This document shows positions 1 through 7,182 of a DNA stretch of 15,781 nucleotides, piece by piece. The stretch is from Bdellovibrio sp. (GTDB lineage: Bacteria; Bdellovibrionota; Bdellovibrionia; Bdellovibrionales; Bdellovibrionaceae): the NCBI GenBank assembly GCA_019104905.1, contig JAHRXB010000306.1, positions 1 through 15,781 of the forward strand, written 5' to 3'. Numbering within the stretch: the first letter of the stretch is position 1; each line of letters begins with the position of its first letter. The notes under the pieces are model-generated. The model made no database searches, had not been told where the DNA came from, and saw only the letters and a program-made list of their open reading frames with translations. The position numbers were made by a program, and so were the translations under genes.

Positions 1-2379
1 GTGCAGGCTTTGGGCTTGGGGATTAAAAAGCAGTTAGGGGCCAATGCTGTGGCGGTGGCCCAGGGCGTGAAACAAAGAATGCAGGAGATTCAATCTCAAC
101 TTCCTCCGGGCATGAAGTTGCAGATCAACTTTGATTCTTCTCGCTACATCGAACAGGCTGTCTCTGAAATGATCAAACATCTGATTTTGGCCGTTCTTTT
201 GACGGCGTTGGTCTGTTGGGTGTTTTTGGGAAGTTTTACCGCCACCGTGAACGTGCTCTTGGCGATTCCGACGTCGATCATGGGAGCTTTTATTGGCATC
301 TACTTTTTTGGCTTTACGCTTAATACATTCACCCTTTTGGGACTGACATTGGCTATTGGTATCGTTGTCGACGATGCGATCATGGTTCTGGAAAATATTT
401 TCAGATATAACGAAAAGGGCTATGGACCGATTGAGTCTTCAATACTGGGTGCTCGGGAAATCACCTTTGCCGCCCTGGCGGCGACGATCGCCATCATTGC
501 CATCTTTTTGCCAGTGGCTTTTATGAAGGGAGTGATTGGACGATTCTTCCTTCAATATGGAGTGACCATCTCACTGGCCGTTGCTTTGTCTTTGTTGGAG
601 TCTTTGACCATCACTCCGATGCGCTGTTCAAGCTTTGTCCATCCAGGGGAAAGAACGACTCGGTTGGGAAGGATGTTTGAAGGGTTTATGGAAGCCTGGA
701 GAAATTTTTATTCGCGTACGTTGAGTTGGACTTTAAGACATCGTTGGAAGGTTTTACTAGGGTCTGTCGTATTTGTGGGGGCCTCATTTTTTTCTCTCAG
801 TTTTTTAAATAAAGAGCTGACCCCAACACAAGATCAGGGGCTGTTCATTTTGCGATTGATGCTTCCTGTAGGGGCTTCGTTGGCAAGTACGGATGAAAAA
901 GCTAAAGAGATTGAAAAGTGGTTGAGGGCTCGCCCCGAGCTGTCACATCTCTATGTAGCCGTAGGCGGATTGGGTTCTGCTGGAGGCAGTGACGCGAATA
1001 CCGGAATGATGTTTGTGACTTTAAAAGATCAAGGACAACGAGGGATTGATCCGAAGTTGGGAAGGGAACTTTCTCAACAGGAGTTCATGGGGGTTGCTCG
1101 AACGGAGTTGGGAAAGCTTGAAGGCGTAAAAGTTTTTATGTTGGATCTTTCCAGTCGGGGATTTTCAACCGGAAGAGGTTATCCGGTTGAGTTCATTTTG
1201 CAGGGGCCGGAGTGGAATAAGTTGGCCGAACTTAATGAGAGAATGAAAGAGGAGATGCGGAATTCAGATTTGATGGTGGACGTGGATTCAGATTACCTGG
1301 AAGGAATGCCAGAAATACGCATTGTGCCTGATCGAGACAACGCGGCGATGAGAGGCGTGAGCATCGACAACATCGGTAACACCGTTCAGGCCTTGATCGG
1401 AGGAGTGAAAAATGGACAGTACACGAAGGGAGGACATCGTTACGACATCTACGTTCAACTTGAAAAACGTCCCGAGCCCCGTGAAGAGTTTAAAGATCTT
1501 CTGATTGCCAATGATCGCAATAACCTCATTCCCCTTTCTAGTGTCAGTAAGCTTGAGCAAAAACCAAGTTTGCAGCAAATTACCCGTGTGGATCGACAGC
1601 GGGCGATTTCGATTTACGCCAATCTTAAGCCGGGGGCTTCTCAAGAAAAAGCGCTTCAATTTATTCAAGACAAGGCCCGGTCTTTGTTGCCACCGACATA
1701 CACGGTTGCACAATCGGGCTCTGCCAAAACTTTTCAGGAGTCCTTCAACAGTCTTCTTTTTGCTTTATTTTTAGGAGTTTTAATTGCCTATATGGTTTTG
1801 GCGACACAGTTTAATTCTTTTTTGGATCCTCTCACGGTTTTAATGGCTCTGCCGTTTAGTTTTAGTGGAGCTTTTTTTGCGCTGGTCTTAATGAGGCAAA
1901 GTATCAATATGTACTCAATGATCGGGGTCTTGTTGTTGATGGGTATTGTGAAGAAGAATTCGATCTTATTGATTGACTTTACAAATGCGGTTCGTGATCG
2001 CGACAAAGTGGGGGCCGATGAGGCTTTGAAGCAAGCTTGTCCTGTGCGTCTTCGTCCCATTATTATGACCTCGTTTGCGACCATGGCCGCCGCGGTCCCT
2101 TCTGCGTTGGCCACGGGGGCAGGATCAGAGACTTTTAAGCCGATGGCAATCACACTGATTGGCGGTGTTTTTGTTTCGACCTTGCTCACTCTTTACATTG
2201 TTCCGGCGACGTATTCCTTGGTCGATCGTTTTAGAAAACGGGATGTTCGAAAACGGGATGTCCAACATGCTTTCGAGGTGGTGGGGGAGCGTATGGGCAT
2301 TAGCTTTCAAAAGATGCCGGATTTTATCGAGGAGGAAGAAAGGAAAGAGAAAAAAACACCTCGTGAAATTGAGAAGTAG
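1..2379 (+). CDS. RND efflux transporter permease, 5'-truncated by window edge
   Basis: Inner-membrane pump subunit of a tripartite RND drug/solute exporter, driven by proton influx and normally working with a periplasmic adaptor and an outer-membrane channel. The frame is open from base 1, so the GTG at base 1 is not a credible start. The visible 792 residues match the AcrB/MdtBC family from the first periplasmic domain onward. The proton-relay pair of transmembrane helix 4 is seen at D124-D125 (VVDDAIMVLEN), and the essential lysine of helix 10 at K652 (GIVKKNSILLIDF, the MdtB/MdtC-like form). By alignment to AcrB D407 about 280 N-terminal residues are missing. Hydrophobic segments flank a large periplasmic loop (about residues 270-570). 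The C-terminus is a charged cytoplasmic tail rich in Glu, Lys and Arg that includes a RKRDV RKRDV tandem duplication. Substrate cannot be told. The adaptor gene, if linked, would lie upstream of the window. Confidence 0.95.
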   Translation: MQALGLGIKKQLGANAVAVAQGVKQRMQEIQSQLPPGMKLQINFDSSRYIEQAVSEMIKHLILAVLLTALVCWVFLGSFTATVNVLLAIPTSIMGAFIGIYFFGFTLNTFTLLGLTLAIGIVVDDAIMVLENIFRYNEKGYGPIESSILGAREITFAALAATIAIIAIFLPVAFMKGVIGRFFLQYGVTISLAVALSLLESLTITPMRCSSFVHPGERTTRLGRMFEGFMEAWRNFYSRTLSWTLRHRWKVLLGSVVFVGASFFSLSFLNKELTPTQDQGLFILRLMLPVGASLASTDEKAKEIEKWLRARPELSHLYVAVGGLGSAGGSDANTGMMFVTLKDQGQRGIDPKLGRELSQQEFMGVARTELGKLEGVKVFMLDLSSRGFSTGRGYPVEFILQGPEWNKLAELNERMKEEMRNSDLMVDVDSDYLEGMPEIRIVPDRDNAAMRGVSIDNIGNTVQALIGGVKNGQYTKGGHRYDIYVQLEKRPEPREEFKDLLIANDRNNLIPLSSVSKLEQKPSLQQITRVDRQRAISIYANLKPGASQEKALQFIQDKARSLLPPTYTVAQSGSAKTFQESFNSLLFALFLGVLIAYMVLATQFNSFLDPLTVLMALPFSFSGAFFALVLMRQSINMYSMIGVLLLMGIVKKNSILLIDFTNAVRDRDKVGADEALKQACPVRLRPIIMTSFATMAAAVPSALATGAGSETFKPMAITLIGGVFVSTLLTLYIVPATYSLVDRFRKRDVRKRDVQHAFEVVGERMGISFQKMPDFIEEEERKEKKTPREIEK
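2234..2263 (+). repeat. 15-bp tandem duplication inside the RND gene
   Basis: Two adjacent 15-bp copies (2234-2248 and 2249-2263) of GAAAACGGGATGTTC differ at one base. The unit is a multiple of three, so it repeats the residues RKRDV in the cytoplasmic tail of the pump without breaking the frame. Confidence 0.85.
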
Positions 2380-2405
2380 AGTTAAGGGCTCACATTTAGT
2401 TGCTG

Positions 2406-2431
2406 GGCCTTCGCTGAAGTGAGGTCTTTTT
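2406..2431 (+). terminator. possible intrinsic terminator of the RND gene
   Basis: GGCCTTC at 2406-2412 can pair with GAA plus GGTC (2416-2418 and 2423-2426) across a short loop, with a GTGA bulge and one G-U pair. Five T residues follow at 2427-2431. The stem is imperfect, but the place (27 bases after the stop codon) suits a terminator. Confidence 0.4.
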
Positions 2432-2434
2432 CGC

Positions 2435-2463
2435 TGAGTTCTGAGCGCACTTAAAACTATAAT
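2435..2463 (+). promoter_or_regulatory. candidate sigma70 promoter of the oxidoreductase operon
   Basis: A perfect TATAAT lies at 2458-2463, with transcription expected to start near 2470. The -35 region (TGAGTT at 2435-2440 for a 17-bp spacer) is poor, so the promoter may rely on an activator or on the strong -10. The leader would be about 64 nt and contains the hairpin at 2498-2530. Confidence 0.5.
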
Positions 2464-2497
2464 TCGACTTTAGACCGCAACAAGACTTGGCAAAAGG

Positions 2498-2530
2498 GGG
2501 CCTCTGGTGGTGAGATACTGAGGGAGGCCC
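2498..2530 (+). promoter_or_regulatory. leader hairpin that covers the ribosome binding site
   Basis: GGGCCTC (2498-2504) is the exact reverse complement of GAGGCCC (2524-2530). The 3' arm overlaps the Shine-Dalgarno AGGGAGG (2521-2527) of the gene starting at 2534, so folding would hide the ribosome binding site. The loop is 19 nt, so stability is modest. Confidence 0.45.
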
Positions 2531-2533
2531 ACC

Positions 2534-3562
2534 ATGTGGATCTTTGGTCGGAAATCAAAAGAAGAACCTATTTACGCCCGCAAAACTGTCAGTATTCGTA
2601 TGGAAGCCATTGGCGGGCAAGGGGCGAACTCGGCGGGAAAAATATTTGCTGAGGCCGCTGTTCTGGGGATGGGTTATACTGGAAATCATTTCTCTAGCTT
2701 TGGATCTGAAAAAAAAGGAACGCCGGTAAAGTCGTTCGTTCGTTTTTCAACGGAAGGCAAAGTCATTCGCACGGCTTCGTTTATCAAGCACCCCGATGTG
2801 CTTGTGATATTTCATGAGTCGCTTTTGCAGACTCATCCCGAATGCCTTGAGGGCATTACCGCTCATACTGATCTTCTTATCAATTCGACCAAAAGCCCCG
2901 ATGAAATTCAATTCCCCTTAGGTTTTAAGGTTCGAAAATTCGCCACAATTGATGCCACCACGTTGGCTTTAAAGCATGAGTGTGGTTTGAACGCAATTAT
3001 GCTTGGAGCCATTACAAAGTTTTGTCCTGAGGTCTCGAGCGATCTTTTGTTAAAGACCTTCTTGCGTTTCTTCTCTCATTTGCCAGAACAGGCGCAAAAG
3101 CACAATGCCGAGGGCTATGAGGCGGGGGTAAAGAAAACCAAAGAGTATCTTTTTGAAGATTCTCAAGCCAGTGTCGATCGTCCTCCCGAGGTTCTTCCTC
3201 GGATGGGGTGGGAGAATGCTCCGTTGGGCGGTCTCATTGTGAATCCAGGGAATACCATCCTTAAAGACAACAGTGCCAGTCGCAAAGGTCTTCTTCCGCG
3301 CTTTCTTCCAGAGATTTGTTTTAATTGCGGCTACTGTGACATGGTCTGCCCTGACTATTGTTTCGTCTGGAAGATCGATCCTGAAAAAAAGCAGGCACCA
3401 CAACTTCAAGGCATTGACTATCAATACTGCAAAGGATGTCAGAAGTGTGTGGTGGCTTGTCCGGTGCAGGCCTTGGTCACAGTCCCCGAAGGGGAACTGA
3501 CAGAGGAAGAAAAAAGCCAACATCTTTTTCCACAGATTCATTCAAAAACGCAGAGAGACTAG
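2534..3562 (+). CDS. 2-oxoacid:ferredoxin oxidoreductase, fused gamma-delta subunit
   Basis: Part of the enzyme that oxidatively decarboxylates a 2-oxoacid (pyruvate most likely) to acyl-CoA and CO2, passing electrons to ferredoxin or flavodoxin in the cytoplasm. Residues about 20-210 form the gamma domain (GGQGANSAGK at 27-36 and SFGSEKKGTPV at 55-65, typical of PorG/VorC proteins). Residues about 255-315 are a delta-type ferredoxin domain with two [4Fe-4S] motifs: C262, C265, C268, C272 and C299, C302, C305, C309. An extra C276 follows the first motif. These clusters should carry electrons out of the active site. The ATG at 2534 has a strong AGGGAGG six bases upstream. The gene is followed after 3 bp by the alpha-beta gene, so the two are surely co-transcribed. 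Gamma and delta are separate genes in many archaea, and one part of a single chain in homodimeric PFOR. Exact substrate is inferred, not shown. Confidence 0.9.
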   Translation: MWIFGRKSKEEPIYARKTVSIRMEAIGGQGANSAGKIFAEAAVLGMGYTGNHFSSFGSEKKGTPVKSFVRFSTEGKVIRTASFIKHPDVLVIFHESLLQTHPECLEGITAHTDLLINSTKSPDEIQFPLGFKVRKFATIDATTLALKHECGLNAIMLGAITKFCPEVSSDLLLKTFLRFFSHLPEQAQKHNAEGYEAGVKKTKEYLFEDSQASVDRPPEVLPRMGWENAPLGGLIVNPGNTILKDNSASRKGLLPRFLPEICFNCGYCDMVCPDYCFVWKIDPEKKQAPQLQGIDYQYCKGCQKCVVACPVQALVTVPEGELTEEEKSQHLFPQIHSKTQRD

Positions 3563-3565
3563 ATT

Positions 3566-5833
3566 ATGAAAGCAGAACAACTTGATCGTTTTATGACGGG
3601 CAATGAATTGGCAGCCGAGGCAGCCAAGGCGATTCAATTTCACTTCATGGGTTATTATCCCATCACTCCTTCGACGGAAATTGCGCAGATCATTGATCGC
3701 ATGAAAGCCAAAGGGGAAGTGTCGACAGTTCTTCTGCCGGCGGACGGCGAGCATGGGGCGGCGGGCGCTTGTTTCGGTGCTACGACGGGCGGAGCTCGTG
3801 TTTTAAATGCAACAAGTGCCAATGGTTTTTTATACAGCCTTGAGCAACTGCCAGTTCAGGCCGGCAGTCGTTTACCTATGGTGTTGAACTTAGTCACGCG
3901 CTCAGTGAGTGGTCCTTTAGATATTCGCTGTGATCATTCGGATTTAATGTACGCCCTGCAAACGGGTTGGATTATCTTGATGGCGTCGACTCCGCAGGCT
4001 GTTTATGACATGAACATTATGGCTGTAAAGTTAGGGGAGCATCCCGAGGTCCGACTTCCCGTGATGGTGGTTAGTGATGGTTTCTTTACCAGTCATCAAC
4101 GACAATCGGCGAAGATCTTTAAGGACGCCAAAGTGGTGCAAGACTTTATCGGTGAAAGAAAAGACACCTTTTCAACTTTGAATCCCCGTCAGCCTGTGAC
4201 GGTGGGTCCATATATGAATGACCCTGATCTAATCAATAATAAATTCCAACTTCATCAAGCGCATGAGGCGGCAGCCCAAGTTTATAAACAGATCGCCGCT
4301 GAGTTTGAAGATTTGAGTGGACGCAGTTATCCCGCCTTAGAGGCCTATCAAATGGAAGACGCAACAGCCGCACTCTTTTTGTTGAATTCGGCTGCGGAAA
4401 CCTCCAAGGATGTCATTGACCAGGCTCGTGTTGATGGAAAAAAGGTCGGAGTTCTTCGTCCGAACCTGCTTCGTCCTTTCCCCGCAGAAGACCTTAAGGC
4501 GGCAACACAAAAGGTGTCGTCGGTTCTCATCGGTGAAAGAAGCGACACTCCGGGCTCTGCCGGAGGACCTTTGAGTCATGAGGTGCGAGCGACTTTATTG
4601 GCGGATCCCTCTTGTAAAGTGATCACCTTGAGTCGCATCTATGGACTTGGTGGCAAGGACTTCCGTGAAGAGGATGCTGCACTTTTTATTGAAGAGGCTT
4701 TATCTGCCATTGCGAATCCTCGCTCTGTTCCTTCTTTTGGTTTTTTAGGGACAGAGGCTGGAAGTAAAAAAAATCTGCCTCCTCAAGTCTTGCCGCCGTT
4801 ATCTCGAGAAGAAATGAGTCAGGGCTTGACCCAAGTTGAAGTCGTGAAAAGTGAGGGAAAGAATTCTCCCCTGAAAGTCACGGTGGCGGATCCAAGTCTT
4901 TTGGTGGCTCGTCCCAAGAGGATCGCTCCGGGGCATGGGGCTTGTCCGGGGTGTGGAATTTTCTCTGGTTTGGATCAGTTTTTTAAAGGCATTGAAGGGG
5001 ACGTCGTGGTTCTTTATCACACCGGCTGTGCCATGGTGGTGACGACAGATTATCCTTTCAGTGCGCATCGTGTGACGTACCTTCACAATCTTTTTCAAAA
5101 TGGGGCTCCGACCTTGTCGGGGTTGGTGGAAGTTTTCTATGAGAAAAAACGCCGTGGGGAAATTGCCATCGGGGAAGATATCACTTTTGTGATGATCACA
5201 GGTGATGGAGGAATGGATATCGGTATGGGGCCGACGATTGGCACAGCCTTACGCAATCATAAGATGATTATTCTGGAGTATGACAACCAAGGATATATGA
5301 ATACGGGTGGGCAGCTTAGTTACACCACGCCCTTCGGCAAAGAAACTGTCACCAGCCATATTGGGAAAACGTCCTTTGGTAAATCCTTTCATCATAAAGA
5401 CACAGTGGCGATTATGGCTGCGACCGGAATTTCCTATGTATTCACGGCGATTGAGTCCTATGGAACGGATCTTGTTGCCAAGGCGGCGAAGGCTCAATGG
5501 TATGCCAAAAATGAAGGCCTGGTGTTTGGCAAAATTCTGATCAGTTGTCCCTTGAATTGGGCCTCAGAGGAAAAGTACGGGCAAGAGATTTTGCAAAAAG
5601 CAGCGGACTCCTGTTTCTTTCCTCTTTATGAGGTGGAGCATGGATTGACTCGGTTAAACTATGATCCTGAAAAAGAGGGACGCAAGATTCCTTTAAAAGC
5701 GTGGTTGGAGATGATGGGGAAATCCAAACATCTTTTAAAGCCGGAATACTCTGAGGCGCTGGAGGCTTTTCAACAAGAAGTGGATCGTCGATGGAGTCGT
5801 CTGAAGGTCCGTTCTGAACATCCCTTGCTTTAG
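3566..5833 (+). CDS. 2-oxoacid (probably pyruvate):ferredoxin oxidoreductase, fused alpha-beta subunit
   Basis: Catalytic chain of the same enzyme. Residues about 10-200 are the alpha N-terminal domain (YPITPST at 31-37, with the conserved Thr of this family). Residues about 255-390 are the alpha C-terminal domain, with LRPFP and ERSDTPGSAGGPL, a form close to pyruvate-type enzymes. After a linker, residues about 450-700 are the thiamin-diphosphate-binding beta domain. It carries CPGCG (C460, C463), YHTGC (C488) and ISCP (C661) as probable ligands of the proximal [4Fe-4S] cluster. GDGGMDIG (546-553) and YDNQGYMNTGGQ (572-583) are the Mg-ThDP motif. No key residue appears lost. At 755 residues it equals alpha plus beta subunits joined head to tail. 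Translation starts at ATG 3566, 3 bp after the gamma-delta stop, with only a weak AGAGAG upstream, which suggests coupled translation. Pyruvate is favoured over indolepyruvate or branched-chain oxoacids by motif wording alone. Confidence 0.9.
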   Translation: MKAEQLDRFMTGNELAAEAAKAIQFHFMGYYPITPSTEIAQIIDRMKAKGEVSTVLLPADGEHGAAGACFGATTGGARVLNATSANGFLYSLEQLPVQAGSRLPMVLNLVTRSVSGPLDIRCDHSDLMYALQTGWIILMASTPQAVYDMNIMAVKLGEHPEVRLPVMVVSDGFFTSHQRQSAKIFKDAKVVQDFIGERKDTFSTLNPRQPVTVGPYMNDPDLINNKFQLHQAHEAAAQVYKQIAAEFEDLSGRSYPALEAYQMEDATAALFLLNSAAETSKDVIDQARVDGKKVGVLRPNLLRPFPAEDLKAATQKVSSVLIGERSDTPGSAGGPLSHEVRATLLADPSCKVITLSRIYGLGGKDFREEDAALFIEEALSAIANPRSVPSFGFLGTEAGSKKNLPPQVLPPLSREEMSQGLTQVEVVKSEGKNSPLKVTVADPSLLVARPKRIAPGHGACPGCGIFSGLDQFFKGIEGDVVVLYHTGCAMVVTTDYPFSAHRVTYLHNLFQNGAPTLSGLVEVFYEKKRRGEIAIGEDITFVMITGDGGMDIGMGPTIGTALRNHKMIILEYDNQGYMNTGGQLSYTTPFGKETVTSHIGKTSFGKSFHHKDTVAIMAATGISYVFTAIESYGTDLVAKAAKAQWYAKNEGLVFGKILISCPLNWASEEKYGQEILQKAADSCFFPLYEVEHGLTRLNYDPEKEGRKIPLKAWLEMMGKSKHLLKPEYSEALEAFQQEVDRRWSRLKVRSEHPLL

Positions 5834-5868
5834 AGATATCTTCATGCGTCGTGTTGATGAACTAATTC

Positions 5869-5897
5869 TGGAAATTTGAAAACCATTTTAGCATAAT
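5869..5897 (+). promoter_or_regulatory. candidate tRNA promoter overlapping the hairpin
   Basis: TGGAAA (5869-5874) and CATAAT (5892-5897) are separated by 17 bp. Transcription would start near 5904, some 13 nt before the mature tRNA end. The -10 lies inside the hairpin loop and 3' arm, so the same bases could stop one transcript and start another. Confidence 0.35.
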
Positions 5898-5904
5898 GGT
5901 TTTC
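5878..5904 (+). terminator. 10-bp hairpin, probable terminator after the oxidoreductase operon
   Basis: GAAAACCATT (5878-5887) and AATGGTTTTC (5895-5904) are perfect reverse complements around a 7-nt loop. The A-run and T-run sit within the stem, as in bidirectional intrinsic terminators, but the stem has only three G-C pairs and no free U-tract follows. Confidence 0.4.
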
Positions 5905-5916
5905 TCAGTAAGACGT

Positions 5917-5992
5917 GGGGCCGTAGCTCAGCTGGGAGAGCGCAACGCTGGCAGTGTTGAGGTCGTCGGTTCGATCCCGATCGGCTCCACCA
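5917..5992 (+). tRNA. tRNA-Ala (anticodon GGC)
   Basis: A full cloverleaf can be drawn. The acceptor stem is GGGGCCG with CGGCTCC and contains the G3-U70 pair that marks alanine tRNAs. The D arm is GCTC/GAGC. The anticodon stem is CAACG/TGTTG, with a G-U at the loop end, and the loop CTGGCAG places anticodon GGC at 5950-5952. The T arm is GTCGG/CCGAT with loop TTCGATC. The discriminator A and the CCA end (5990-5992) are encoded. It reads Ala codons GCC and GCU. No other RNA gene is next to it. Confidence 0.98.
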
Positions 5993-6149
5993 ATTTCGCA
6001 TACAGGGTCCTAACGGGATCTTATAGAACTTCTTCTTGTTCTTTTGCAGCCATAATCCTCTCAGAATAAATCGAGGGCTTTGTTTTTTGACGAGCTCGGT
6101 TTTTTGTTTCTGAAATTGGAGCTAATCTGCGTGCATATGAGGAGTGATT
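5993..6149 (+). promoter_or_regulatory. spacer between tRNA and nitroreductase, with candidate promoter
   Basis: TTGACG (6087-6092, five of six consensus bases) and TGAAAT (6111-6116, four of six) with an 18-bp spacer could drive the nitroreductase gene. A weak pairing of CGAG (6072-6075) with CTCG (6095-6098) followed by a T-run at 6100-6105 might end the tRNA transcript. No gene was found in this stretch. Confidence 0.35.
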
Positions 6150-6764
6150 ATGGAGCAACCCGCCTTCGACTTTGAACACAAGAAATCCAAAAGAAGAAAC
6201 GTAAGTGTCCTTGATGCCATTCGCAGTCGACGTTCGATTCGCGCTTATTCCTCTAAGCATGTAGATAATGATTCCGTCGCTCTTTTGCTAGATGCCGCTC
6301 ATTGGGCTCCGAGTGCGATGAATCTTCAACCTTGGTGTTTTGCTGTTGTCCAGAATAAACCTCTTCTTCATCGTATCAGTCAGGAAGCGAAAGAGGTCGT
6401 ATTACATTCACCTATGTGGAGCAGTTCTCTTGAAAAGAAACTCACACCTCTTTCTGATCCCGGTTTTGATATTTTTTACGGAGCAGGAACTTTGATTGTG
6501 ATTTGCGCCAAGACCGAAGGTTTTGAGCCGACGGGGGATGCGTATTTTGCTGGGCAAAATCTGATGTTGGCCGCTTACAGTTTGGGCCTCGGAACCTGCG
6601 TCGTGGGTTTTGCGCGAGATGTTTTAAGGAAAGAACATTTTAAAAAAGAGCTATCCATTCCAGAAGGGTTCACCCCTGTTTTGCCGATTATCGTGGGTTA
6701 TCCCACCGAGGCGCCTCATGAGCCGAAGAGAGAAGTTCCTCCCATTGTTAGTTGGATTCGTTAG
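6150..6764 (+). CDS. nitroreductase-family FMN oxidoreductase
   Basis: A cytoplasmic flavoprotein of 204 residues, expected to bind FMN as a dimer and use NAD(P)H to reduce an unknown acceptor. The FMN phosphate-binding stretch is AIRSRRSIRAYS (23-34). Further family marks are HWAPSAMNLQPW (51-62), the LMLAAYSLGLGTC helix region (138-150) and IVGYP (181-185). Length is normal for the family. I place the start at ATG 6150 because AGGAG (6140-6144) lies five bases upstream; the earlier in-frame GTG at 6144 would overlap that ribosome binding site. The gene runs head-on into the minus-strand PAS gene with only 2 bp between stop codons. Physiological substrate is unknown, since such proteins range from nitro-compound reductases to flavin or quinone reductases and dehalogenases. 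Confidence 0.9.
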   Translation: MEQPAFDFEHKKSKRRNVSVLDAIRSRRSIRAYSSKHVDNDSVALLLDAAHWAPSAMNLQPWCFAVVQNKPLLHRISQEAKEVVLHSPMWSSSLEKKLTPLSDPGFDIFYGAGTLIVICAKTEGFEPTGDAYFAGQNLMLAAYSLGLGTCVVGFARDVLRKEHFKKELSIPEGFTPVLPIIVGYPTEAPHEPKREVPPIVSWIR

Positions 6765-6766
6765 AG

Positions 6767-7084
6767 TTATGATTTTGAACGTTTAATCTCGACAAGAATA
6801 TATTCGGAGTCTAGAAGGTCTCTGGCAATAAATTGCAGACCAGTGCGTATTCCTTTCACGCGTGTTAAAGAGGAAGCGCTTTCTTTGAGTCGTTCAATGA
6901 GAAGAGGGCAGATCGACCTCTCTAAGTCACTGAGTTCTAGATGCGTGACCCAGAGAAGTTTTCTTCCAGCTTCATTAACTTGGATAATGCGACCAATCTT
7001 GTGAATCAAAAAAATTGGTTCGTGGATCTTTTCAAAGACCCAAAAGGCATTTCCAGCTAGGTTTTGACCAAAAGTGTATCTCAT
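6767..7084 (-). CDS. small single-domain PAS protein, divergent from kdp
   Basis: A 105-residue protein that is almost wholly one PAS-like domain. The central stretch PIFLIHKIGRIIQVNEAGRK (23-42) has the classic PAS start: two strands joined by a turn with Gly, then the Asn-Glu-Ala helix. The rest (residues 50-101) can supply the helices and the last strands, ending in FIARDL and EYILVEIK. No DNA-binding, kinase, cyclase or membrane segment is visible, so it may act by binding a ligand or a partner protein. The ATG (7082-7084) has a good Shine-Dalgarno, GAAGGAG on the minus strand (7092-7098), seven bases away, which supports a real gene. It diverges from kdpF and shares with it a symmetric promoter region. 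A role in potassium response is my inference from that region. The PAS call is by motif only and could be wrong in detail. Confidence 0.72.
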   Translation of the reverse strand: MRYTFGQNLAGNAFWVFEKIHEPIFLIHKIGRIIQVNEAGRKLLWVTHLELSDLERSICPLLIERLKESASSLTRVKGIRTGLQFIARDLLDSEYILVEIKRSKS

Positions 7085-7107
7085 GTGAGGACTCCTTCTT
7101 CCTTCTG

Positions 7108-7113
7108 ATTCTA
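7108..7113 (-). promoter_or_regulatory. -10 box of the PAS gene
   Basis: TAGAAT on the minus strand matches TATAAT at five of six bases. It lies exactly 12 bp downstream of the left KdpE-like box, and transcription would begin near 7101, leaving a leader of about 17 nt that still contains the ribosome binding site. Confidence 0.5.
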
Positions 7114-7125
7114 GGTAAGATCAAT

Positions 7126-7146
7126 GTAAAAAAGATGTAAAAAAAG
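7126..7146 (-). promoter_or_regulatory. left KdpE-like operator (reads toward the PAS gene)
   Basis: On the minus strand this is CTTTTTTTACATCTTTTTTAC, here split as CTTTTTTTACAT and CTTTTTTAC, two direct half-sites about one helical turn apart. Tandem half-sites of this kind suit head-to-tail binding by an OmpR/PhoB-type dimer. Its 18 bases 7126-7143 are an exact inverted copy of 7183-7200. Confidence 0.6.
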
Positions 7147-7182
7147 ACAGGAAATATTTGGATTCGTTTTTTCACGCAACGA

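Noticed and set aside
1288..1713. 141-codon minus-strand open frame inside the RND gene
   Set aside because: Antisense shadow of a conserved periplasmic domain; no family features.
3050..3541. 163-codon minus-strand open frame inside the gamma-delta gene
   Set aside because: Fully antisense to a gene with intact iron-sulfur motifs; its translation shows no domain.
5917..5992. tRNA-Ala as an integration site for a mobile element
   Set aside because: No integrase gene and no repeated copy of the tRNA 3' end were seen in the window.
6144..6149. GTG start for the nitroreductase
   Set aside because: It overlaps the AGGAG that is ideally spaced for ATG 6150.
6021..6260. 79-codon open frame on the minus strand over the nitroreductase start
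   Set aside because: It overlaps the well-supported nitroreductase start, has no recognisable domain, and the composition is that of a shadow frame.
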